A DNA stretch of 64,000 bases from Pseudocercospora fijiensis CIRAD86 (taxonomy: Eukaryota > Ascomycota > Dothideomycetes > Mycosphaerellales > Mycosphaerellaceae). A program made the translations under genes and the position numbers. The DNA lies in NCBI RefSeq assembly GCF_000340215.1, contig NW_006921540.1, positions 1,916,377-1,980,376 of the forward strand, given 5' to 3'. Position 1 is the stretch's first letter, and every line of letters starts with the position of its first letter. Positions 55,711-64,000 of the stretch are shown here, in pieces. Below the pieces are notes generated by a model. That model did no database searches and was not told where the DNA came from. It worked only from the letters and a program-made list of their open reading frames with translations.

Positions 55711-55715
55711 CCTAT
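55711..55715. repeat. Presumed Gypsy-3 target duplication (left)
   Basis: cctat precedes the LTR. The matching right copy is expected inside the assembly gap and cannot be checked. Confidence 0.5.
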
Positions 55716-56023
55716 TGTAAGAACCTAAGCAAGTAAAGTCTCCTGTCCTGCCTTAGCAAGCCTATATAACAATTATGTGATGTTATTACGTGCAGTACGA
55801 TGCAGCCGCGCTGGCGATAAGCTTGCTTAGCGTATGCGCGTAATGCTCGATTACTCGTACGGACATACTCGGTAGCCGGTACGGCAGATATGCTATCCGT
55901 GCTAGGCCTAGTTAATAGTAGTCGCTCTACCCTGTTCTAAGAAAGGTACGGTTTAGTTCTACTTTCTACTACGGCGATTAGTAGAGGGTGTTCTATACGT
56001 TGCTATATACCTATTTTCTTACA
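55716..56023 (+). repeat. Gypsy-3 5' LTR
   Basis: 308 bp with an 8-bp terminal inverted repeat TGTAAGAA/TTCTTACA and canonical TG...CA. Confidence 0.88.
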
Positions 56024-56499
56024 GTTCTAAACCGTCTACCCTTCGTAGCGGCCTATAGAACCCCGAAAGATAAACGCAAGCGATCCGAACGCGCCGGGCG
56101 CGGGAAACGCGTAGAATAATGCATTAGGAGCGCCTATAGCATTAGAAAACGACGCGGCGATATAATAATACGAGGCCGAATATTAGGCGCGCCGGGAAGC
56201 GACCCGCCTACGGCTCGAACGATTTCTAGCTAAGTAAGAAGTGCTTAGGCTAGAAGTCTAGGCTTAAGAAGCTAAGCGAGAGAATGCGCGTCTTCGTGCC
56301 CTTAGGGACGTAGGCGATGCGCTAGCTCCGAGTAGCGGTACCGCCGGCGAGGGTCCTACGATAACCCTACCCCTAGGCGACGACGACGATAAGGACGAGG
56401 AAGAATTAGCTAACGAGTCGATTTAGAGGCCTGAATCTTAGAGAGCTGAATCTATCTCGTATCGACTACCTCTTTCCGGAAGTGCGCTAAGCGTAGCCC

Positions 56500-59400
56500 C
56501 TATACCTAGCATAAGCTACGCAGTCGCTAGTCTTGCGGCTATTAAGCCTCGCCTAAAGGAACCTAAGCCCTTTAAAGGCGATACGATTAAGGAGTCGAGG
56601 CGATTCCTTAGAGAACTTTCTATTACCTTTGTACTATCCGGAGCTACCTATTATACGGACGAGAGCAAGGTGCTTTATAGTGTTATATACCTCGTAGGCG
56701 ATGCGTAGGAGCGATAGCATAATAAAAACAGCCTTAAGGACCTACAGAATTATACCTACTAGGACTTTAAAACCTTCTATCGGGACTGCGTCGGGGACCC
56801 TATAAACCGTATACTAGACGTAACCCTCGAGTATAAGGCGGCCCGTTAGCGTAAGGGACAGTTAGTCTAAAGCTTTGCCCTTAAGCTCGCAGTACTCGAA
56901 GATTAACTTAGCGACTATAGCGAGGAGTATAGGATCCGCTATCTCCTCGTTAAACTCTAGCCGGCGATTCGTAGCGCGATTATTAAATACTATACGGTGC
57001 TAACGACGCGTTACGAACTCGTAGAGCTTGCGACGTATATCGAGACCCCTAACAAGCCGTCTAGCAAACGCAAGGATCGTAACTACGATAAAACCGGAGG
57101 TAGTAAAGGTAAGAAGCGTCGATCTAATAGTTAGGCCCGCAAGTAGCAGTTAAATCGCGACCGTAGCGTAGGCGGAAAGTATACGAAGGGCGATAACTCG
57201 CAAGGCGGGTATAATATTAGTAAGGTCGAGTGTTATAGCTGTCGCTAGAAAGGCTATTATAAGAACGCGTGCCCGAACCGCTATCTCTAGAAAGACGATA
57301 ACCCTACGGTACGTAAGGTAGCCGCTAACGCTAAAGAGAAGAAGAACGACTCGAAGGCTAAGGGAAAAGATAAGGTACCTCCTAAGAGCTAGGGATAGGT
57401 ACGGAATCTCAACTAAGTAGCTTAGTAGTAGTAGTACCTACGGGACGCGTACGCGGAGCAATCGTTACGCAAGAAGGGGAAGTGTCCGTCGAATACTTAT
57501 TAGATAATGCTACTAATATCAATGTAGTATCTTAAGAATTCATTCTACGATACTAGCCTTAGCGGATTGTTAATGCCGTACTGCCTAGTACCGACAGTTT
57601 CTAGGGCGACCGAGGATACTACTACGGAGCGCATTATCTACGCTTACGGATCGCCGACTCTATAGGCTAAGAACGCATTACTACCGGAGTGTTCTACGCT
57701 TTCGAGATGCCCCTCCCTAATATTATTCTTAGTAGGCCTTAGAGGCGCGATTAAAAGGTAATCGTCGATAGCTCGACGGATACCTAGACCTATAGGAACG
57801 AAGCCGTAGCGCGTTCGATACGCGTACGGGAACTATAGGAATTCTAGAAGGATATGCGTAACGCCCTATACGTATATGCGATTAGCGTTCGCTAGCTCCG
57901 CGATATCGCTAAAGGTTCCTCCTTACTAGAAGAATTCAAAGACTTCGAAGACGTCTTTATAATAACGCCCGAAGCGAGACGTAAGCTCCCCGAAGACGTA
58001 GAGTATACGATTGACCTAATCCCCGGAACGAAGCCGCTATACAAACCTCTCTACTATTCTTTAGGAAGAGAGCTTAGCGACCTTCGTAATTACCTAAGCT
58101 TAGCCTTAGACAACGATTGGATCTAGCTTAGTATAAGCGAGGCGGGTACGCCGATCCTGTTCGTACTAAAGAAGGATAGCAGTCTAAGACTCTACGTCGA
58201 TTATAGGGGGCTAAACGAGATTACTATTAAAAATCGTTACCCCCTACCTCTTATTAGCGAAACGCTTAATAGGCTCAAGGACGCCGAATAGTATACGTCC
58301 TTAGACCTTTAGGATGTATATTACCGTATCCGTATCAAGCGAGGCGACGAGTAGAAGACTGCGTTCCGTACGCGGTACGGGTACTTCGAGTATAAGGTAA
58401 TACCTTTTAGGCTTACTAATGCTCCTGCTACGTTTTAAGGATACATTAATAGGGCGTTAGCTAGCCTAGTTAACATTTGCTATATCGTCTACCTTAACGA
58501 CATTCTTATCTATAGCAAAACGCGAGAGAACTATATACGAGACGTACGCGCTATCCTTACGCGGCTCTAGAAGCTCGCCTTATATACGAACAGAAAGAAA
58601 TGTTCCTTCTAGAAGAAAGAAGTCGAATTCCTCGGGTTTATCGTTAGTACCGAAGGCGTATCGATAGATTAGCGTAGGGTAAACGCTATTACCGAGTAGC
58701 CTCGCCTATTAACGCTAAAGGAGGTTTAATCCTTCCTTAGATTCTATAACTTCTATCGGAGGTTTATTCTAAATTACTCCTAAATCGTTATACTACTAAC
58801 CGCCCTATCGAAAGGAGCCGTAAATAGCCGAAAGCTAGGGTAGGTCCCGTAGGGCGAAAGCGAGGAGTAAGCGTTCCGCTAGCTAAAGGCTGCCTTTAGC
58901 TTAGCCTCGATATTGCGATACTATAATCCTACGAAGCCCCTACGTATCGAGACCGATACCTCTACGTTTGCCTTAGTAGGAATTATATTACAATAGAGCG
59001 AAGATAGGAATTGGCACCCTATTGCCTTCTAGTTACGAAAAATGGTCCTAGCCGAGACTAATTATAAGACCTATAACTAGGAGCTCCTAGCGGTTGTCGA
59101 GTCCTTTAAGCATTAGCGCCCGTACCTCGACAGCGCCTAGCATACGACCTACGTAGTTATCGACTACGCCAATCTTAAGGGCTTTATAAAGATAAAGTAG
59201 CTTATCGGAAGGCAGGCAAGATAGGTAACCTTCCTTATACCTTTTAACTTCACTATTAAATATCGGGCTAGTAAGCGAAATCTAGCCGATGCGCCTTTAC
59301 GACGCAGCGACTACGAGAGCGAGTCGTAGGCGGTAAACAACCTTCTCCCTATATTGCAGTCGAAACTAGCTCTATAGTTAAATCTGCCCGAGGATATCGA

Positions 59401-61012
59401 GCCGATTGTAAAACGCATCTCTATTATATATATTAGGATGCGAGACGCTAGTATAGCGCTAGCGGAACGCAAGAGTTTCATTAGCAGTCCCGTAAGAGTA
59501 GCGGCTACTATCGTTAGGAATAACGGGCCCTACTACGAGATACCTAATATAATCCTTAGTTTCGTACGCACTCTATAATAGCTAGAGCAAGCGAGAGGAG
59601 GAGGCTTATACGAGATAAGCTTACCGTCGGGTAGCTTAGCCTCGTTAAGTAGTTCTAACCTCCCGCCTAGCTATTCTCGTCGTAGTAACCTTATTTACTA
59701 CGGCGATACGCTATATATCCCTAAGGACTACGTATTGCGTACGCAGCTAATACGTATATACTACGACGACCCTTTAGCTAGACACTTTAGTATAGCTAAG
59801 ACTATAGACCTAATACGCCGAAAGTACTTCTAGCCGAAGATAGCCGAGGACATTACGGCCTATATCCGCACCTATAGAATTTGTTAACGGTCGAAGGCGA
59901 AGCGCTATCGCCTATATAGCGAGCTCGCTACGCTACCTATACTAACCCGACTATAGTAAGAATTAACGATAGACTTTATTACCGATCTCCCGCCGAGTAA
60001 GCTCGGTACCTACGTATATACTGCGATCCTCGTAATAGTCGACCGCTATACGAAGATAAGCCTCTTTATCCTAACGACGAAGAAGTATATAGTAGTAGAA
60101 CTCGCAGATATCCTTCAAAGGGAGGTAATTAGGCGTTTTAGAGTGCTATTAGGCATTATTAGCAATCGTAGATCGCTTTTTACTAGCTAGTTTTAGAGCG
60201 ACTTCTGCTTCGAAGCGTACGTAAAGCGTAGGCTTAGTATAGCCTTCTATCCTTAGACTAATAGGCAAACCGAACGCGCGAACTAGACCCTCGAGCAATA
60301 CCTACGATACTATTGCTCCGAGAACTAGGATAATTAGGCTGAATTTTTGCCTTAGGCGGAGTTTGCCTATAATAATAGCGTTTATCCTACATTGCGTATA
60401 AGCCCCTTTAAGATGCTCTACGGCTTCAACCCTAATTTAATGCCGAGCGCAAATAAGCTACTAGCTCGGGACGAGCTAACTAAGGGAAGGGCACTAGCAG
60501 CTATCGACGCTGTAGAGCGCCTACGGAAAGCGTATAAAACGCTTGCGGAACGCTAGTAGAAAGTAGCAGAATACTAGGCTAAGCAATACAATGTATACTA
60601 CACTACTAAGACATATAGTATAGGTAACCTAGTCTTGCTATCGATAAAGAACATTAGCTTAGATATCCTAAAGAAGAAACTTAGCCCGAAGTATATAGGG
60701 CCTTTTCGTATTATCGACATAGTCGGAGCGTAGGCGTACTACCTAGCACTACCGTTAAGTACGAAGATCTACAATGTTTTCTATATTTCCCTCCTCGAGC
60801 CTTAGTATAGGCGCGATAGCGAGGAGTATAAGATAAGTATACCTATCGCTAAAGGTAATAAGTAGCAGGTAGAAACAATCGTAGCAAAGAAGATAAAGAA
60901 GCGGAAGGCGTACTACCTTATTAAGTAGCGAGGGTAGCCTAAAGAATACAACACTTAGGAGCTAGCTATTTATATTAAAGATTCTATAGCGTTAGACGAG
61001 TTCGAAGCTTAA
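56500..61012 (+). pseudogene. Gypsy-3 gag-pol, inactivated by RIP
   Basis: Plus-strand polyprotein with many TAG/TAA stops. Gag (about 56520-57380) has PKPFKGDTIKESRRFLREL and a zinc knuckle CYSCRQKGYYKNACPN (about 57230-57280, His changed to Tyr). Reverse transcriptase (about 58020-58700) has [33 protein letters not shown] and the catalytic box changed from YLDD to YLND (58490-58501). RNase H-like and integrase regions follow (ELTIDFITDLPPSK about 59955; VDRYTK). A chromodomain-like end (ETIVAKKIKKRKAYYLIKQRG, about 60880-60945) completes it. Confidence 0.85.
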
Positions 61013-62401
61013 GCGAAGCGCAAGCGTAGGCAGTAATTAAAACAAAAGAAAATAAAACTTAAGAAAAATAGTAGATACGTGCTCGTTTCGCTACTAAAAA
61101 AGGCTATTAGCCTAGTATGTATAAAGAAGGCGCCGCGTAGGCGCGGCGACGGCGGGCCGCCTACTCTACTTATCCTTAGAATCCTCCTTAGACTCCTCCT
61201 ACTCGATGCCTATAGCGGTATCGATAGCGGCGACGGCGTTAGCGCCGACGCGCTAAGCGAGGTTCTAGTACGGTTAGTATACGAAGCGTAAGTGAAACGA
61301 GGCTATAGGAAAAACCATACCTAACGACTAATCTCTACTAAACTAGCTAGGTTAGTGCCGATGTTCTCGAGGGCACTAAGTAGGTTAATATCTATAAGGG
61401 ACCCGCTAGCGGCCCCCTTACGGGCTAGGGCTTTGCCGCCTAGGGTTACCTTATTCTTATTAATATAGAAGGCGTCGAGCGTAGATAGGATAACTAATAT
61501 CGAGGTTAGTATACGAAGCGCAAGCGGAGTATATAAGAAACCTACGAGCGACGACGGCGTCTAGATTAGCCTAGAGTGCCTCTAGGGCCTCGTTAGACTC
61601 CTCGGGGGAGTCGTAGCCGTCTAGATCGTAAAGGTCGCGCGTAGCGCGCGTAGCGCGGATGCGGGCTAGCAGCGATACTAGCGCGCGTACCGTAATAGGC
61701 GTATAGGTATAATAGCTACTACGGTAGCGATTATAGTTGCGCTTAGTAGCAGGGTCTATATTGCCGCCTACGTAGAGCTTAGATAGGTTATTTAAAGCGA
61801 GTTAGTTGCGAAGCGTATACGCGTAGCAAGGGGCGAGAAAACGTACTATTAGCCGTTATATGCCTAAAGCAACGAGTGCAGCCCTCTAGGACTTTTAGTA
61901 GGCGCTAGGTAGGCGTAGTAGGTATCGAGGGCGGTGCGCCTACGGCGCGCTTACCTAAGGTACGCGAAGGAGTAGCTATACTAGTAATATTTTTTTAGAT
62001 AGATGTTCAAAAAAGAAAAATCTTTAAGTAATACTAGGGGGGCGTAAGGGAGGAGTAGGCGGGGGGTAGGCGGGTAGTGTTCGGAGCGCTTAGAAAAAGA
62101 AGAAGTTTTCAAGCGGGCTTCGAATGCTTTAAATACTTGCCTCGCTTTCGGACAGCTTACGTTCTCGCGTAGCTACCGCGTTCTTAGAAATTTAGGCAAC
62201 CTCTAGTTAGTGCTAGAAGCAGCCGCGCTTTAAATCTATAAACAAACAAGCAACTACGAGGCAAATTATAACGTGCCTAGCAACTATAGCCTAGCGATAG
62301 GTGCGTATAAGACGCGCAAGTGTAGTATAGAGTATAAGAAATAGTATAATTTACTATATTGCCCTATAGCTAAGACAGCTATACCGGGGGAAGGAGATAA
62401 T
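61013..62401 (+). other. Gypsy-3 long 3' non-coding segment
   Basis: About 1.4 kb between pol and the 3' LTR. GC-rich in places, with partial repeats (gttagtatacgaagcg at about 61275 and 61505). No coding signal. A purine-rich ccgggggaaggagataat just before 62402 is the candidate polypurine tract. Confidence 0.55.
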
Positions 62402-62686
62402 TGTAAGAACCTAAGTAAGTGAAGTCTCCTATCCTACCTTAGTAAGCCTATATAACAATTATATAATGTTATTACGTATAGTACGATATAGCCGCGCTAG
62501 CGATAAGCTTGCTTAGCGCATACGCGTAATACTCGATCACTCGTACGGACATACTCGGTAGCCGGCACGGTAGATATACTATCCGTGCTAGGCCTAGTTA
62601 ATAGTAGTCGCTCTACCCTGTTCTAAGAAAGGCACGGTTTAGTTCTACTTTCTACTACAGCGATTAGTAGAGGGTGTTCTATACGT
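62402..62686 (+). repeat. Gypsy-3 3' LTR (truncated by gap)
   Basis: First 285 bp align without indels to 55716-56000. The last 23 bp expected from the 5' LTR are missing. Confidence 0.88.
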
Positions 62687-62786
62687 NNNNNNNNNNNNNN
62701 NNNNNNNNNNNNNNNNNNNNNNNNNNNNNNNNNNNNNNNNNNNNNNNNNNNNNNNNNNNNNNNNNNNNNNNNNNNNNNNNNNNNNN
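62687..62786. other. Assembly gap, 100 N
   Basis: Exactly 100 N, the usual placeholder for a gap of unknown size. Confidence 0.98.
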
Positions 62787-63050
62787 GATCTCTATAGTTT
62801 TACTAGATATATCTATAGTAAATAGTATGATATAGTCTAGAAAAATAGATGCTAGGACTCGTATAGAGTACAATTTACTATACTAAATAGTATAATAGTA
62901 ATTACTATAGTAATAGTAATATTACTATAGTAATTACTATTACTATTACTATTACTATTACTATAGAATTCTCTGTAGGATTACTATTACTATTACTATT
63001 ACTATTGCTAATTTGACTTTACTATTTACTATTTACTATTACTATTACAA
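62787..63050. repeat. hAT right end with subterminal TAGTAA array
   Basis: AT-rich remainder of the hAT element. From about 62893 it is a dense array of tagtaa/ttacta repeats mirroring the left end. No coding sequence. Confidence 0.6.
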
Positions 63051-63073
63051 TTACTAAGGTTTTTACATCTCTA
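63051..63073 (-). repeat. hAT right terminal inverted repeat
   Basis: 23 bp, ends ...tttttacatctcta. Confidence 0.9.
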
Positions 63074-63081
63074 CTATAAGC
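63074..63081. repeat. hAT target site duplication (right)
   Basis: ctataagc, identical to 51832-51839. Confidence 0.92.
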
Positions 63082-63310
63082 CTATAATCGACGCGACTAA
63101 AGCGGCACCGTAGCTGCGCATTAAGACGGTATAAGGCGGAAGCTTCGCTAGGACCTTAGAGGCACGCGGAGCCGCCTATAAGCATCTATAATTAGTCTTC
63201 TCTTTATCTAGATAGGGAGAATGCATTAGAACTACATATAGTCTAATTAAGCGAGATAGCAGGCCGGGCTATCCCTAACCTTGCAACTATTAACTCATAG
63301 TAGATCCTTT
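63082..63310. other. RIP-mutated relic right of hAT
   Basis: TA-enriched, no recognisable coding. It continues the relic into which the hAT inserted. Confidence 0.45.
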
Positions 63311-64000
63311 ACAATTTTTTGATCTGTAACCCTAGATATCAGTTGCCTAGCAAAAAGCTATACACCCTCTGTCAAGAACCGACTAGTAGCGTCCGCCACC
63401 CGATTAGTAGATTTGAACTTAATACAGGCATAATCCGCTTCCTCCATTGGATAAAACAGCATTCGCAGGGCTCGGCGGTACTTCCTCAGGGTATAATAAT
63501 ACTGCCGGAACTTTGAAAGAGGGTGTAGACGGTTAGCGTTCAAGGGCCAGCATAGCCCAGCCTGCTATCCCGCTCAATTCGACATTATTTGACTTCACGC
63601 ACCTTCACGCAGAGCAACTCACAGCAACCCTTAAGCTTGGCCAGGCAAAGGTGACAAGCCCTGTTAGATGATCACCAATCTTGCCGTTCAAGCTTATCAA
63701 CTTTCTCAAGCCAACCCGGCATCTTGCTGACCATGTGTGATTGACCATGTCATCAACCTGTGGTCCAGATTGGCCCAAATGAAAGAAAGTTGTAGCGCGG
63801 CACTTCGCGGGACAGCGGACACGCGAATGAACACCACGGCGAGCAGGCATTCAAATGATAAGCTCCGCAAGGCGATCCTGAAGCCTCGCATGGTGGTGAT
63901 GGAAAAAGGCGGCTGATCCCATTTAGCCACAGTTGGTCAAAATGACCATGCTTTCTAATCTGCCATAATAAGAGCACGAGCACCATCACCGTCTCTCCTC
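63311..64000. other. Right-end sequence without a supported gene
   Basis: Base composition returns to normal. A short minus-strand reading (63543-63358, ADYACIKFKSTNRVADATSRFL) resembles nothing I can name. Overlapping frames after 63600 on the minus strand have no domain features. The window ends here, so a gene may start beyond it. Confidence 0.4.

Larger units (their letters stand above)
54149..55715 (+). pseudogene. hAT transposase, truncated
   Basis: ATG 54149 (MAPKFNFNTPDAK). A BED-type zinc finger region (CTTCNYIY...SNLYNHYS*KH) has one stop at 54365-54367. The catalytic region has the first Asp in SLTFDEWNSPN (about 54747-54780), the second in GVTRDNASPIN (about 54951-54985) and RCVAHIINL (C-x2-H) after it. 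An 8-bp tandem duplication (gatggcta, 55341-55356) shifts the frame. Removing one copy makes TRWLSKYNMITS continuous. The frame runs to 55715, where Gypsy-3 enters. The C-terminal dimerisation domain is not present on the other side of the gap. About 520 codons are visible. Inactive as assembled. Confidence 0.85.
55716..62686 (+). mobile_element. Ty3/Gypsy chromovirus Gypsy-3, right end in gap
   Basis: LTR retrotransposon inserted in the hAT transposase. The 5' LTR (55716-56023, 308 bp) has matching TGTAAGAA...TTCTTACA ends. The 3' LTR starts at 62402 and is cut after 285 bp by the gap; its full end would fall near 62709. The order gag, protease region, RT, RNase H, integrase, chromodomain fits chromoviruses. 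Its sequence is unrelated in detail to Gypsy-1 and -2. About 21 differences between the LTRs by my count, all transitions. Confidence 0.88.
51840..63073 (+). mobile_element. hAT DNA transposon, interrupted by a chromovirus and an assembly gap
   Basis: Bounded by 23-bp perfect terminal inverted repeats (51840-51862, 63051-63073) starting tagagatgtaaaaacc, the RIP form of the common hAT end CAGAG-x-TGTAAAAA, and by a perfect 8-bp duplication. It carries a plus-strand transposase (from 54149) and a divergent minus-strand ORF (from 53404). Without Gypsy-3 the visible hAT sequence is about 4.2 kb. Its coding parts are AT-rich but hold few stops. Confidence 0.9.

Overview
The window looks like nuclear DNA of a filamentous ascomycete (Pezizomycotina; Dothideomycetes would fit, but that is only a guess). 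Four things point there: 48-72 bp GT-AG introns; fungal-type genes (Upf3, Ulp1-like protease, amidoligase, TRI12-like MFS transporter); fungal transposon classes; and repeat blocks carrying the signature of repeat-induced point mutation (RIP). In those blocks CpA/TpG has been converted to TpA on both strands, CpG is spared, and Gln/Trp codons have become TAA/TAG.

Layout. 1-505 is unique DNA with no supported gene. 506-3877 is a complete RIP-mutated Mutator-like element (MULE) with 36-bp terminal inverted repeats and a perfect 9-bp target duplication. 5001-10436 is a three-exon gene for a large WD40 protein. About 11460-34560 is a nest of dead transposons. The host is a second MULE-like relic. 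It was hit by a minus-strand chromovirus (13539-21049, target duplication accta) and by a plus-strand chromovirus of a related family (21969-34445, target duplication tagat), which was itself hit by a Copia element (22212-27557, target duplication cttat). 36174-49377 is a gene island: UPF3, an amidoligase-like gene, an unknown nuclear-type protein divergent from a Ulp1-like SUMO protease, and an MFS transporter convergent with the protease. 49378-51690 is unique DNA with no firm gene. 51840-63073 is a hAT element (8-bp target duplication ctataagc) carrying a fairly intact transposase and a divergent accessory ORF. It is interrupted by a third chromovirus (from 55716) whose right end and the rest of the hAT transposase fall in a 100-N assembly gap. 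The last 900 bp hold a short RIP-mutated relic and then unique sequence without a supported gene.

The unique genes are housekeeping or accessory functions (mRNA surveillance, SUMO processing, transport) and do not form an evident cluster. The repeat blocks start and stop sharply, giving a two-compartment genome: GC-balanced gene islands and RIP-mutated TA-rich islands. All insertion boundaries below were read by eye from matching termini and target duplications. Gene starts were chosen at true ATG codons; several open frames extend upstream only through GTG or TTG.
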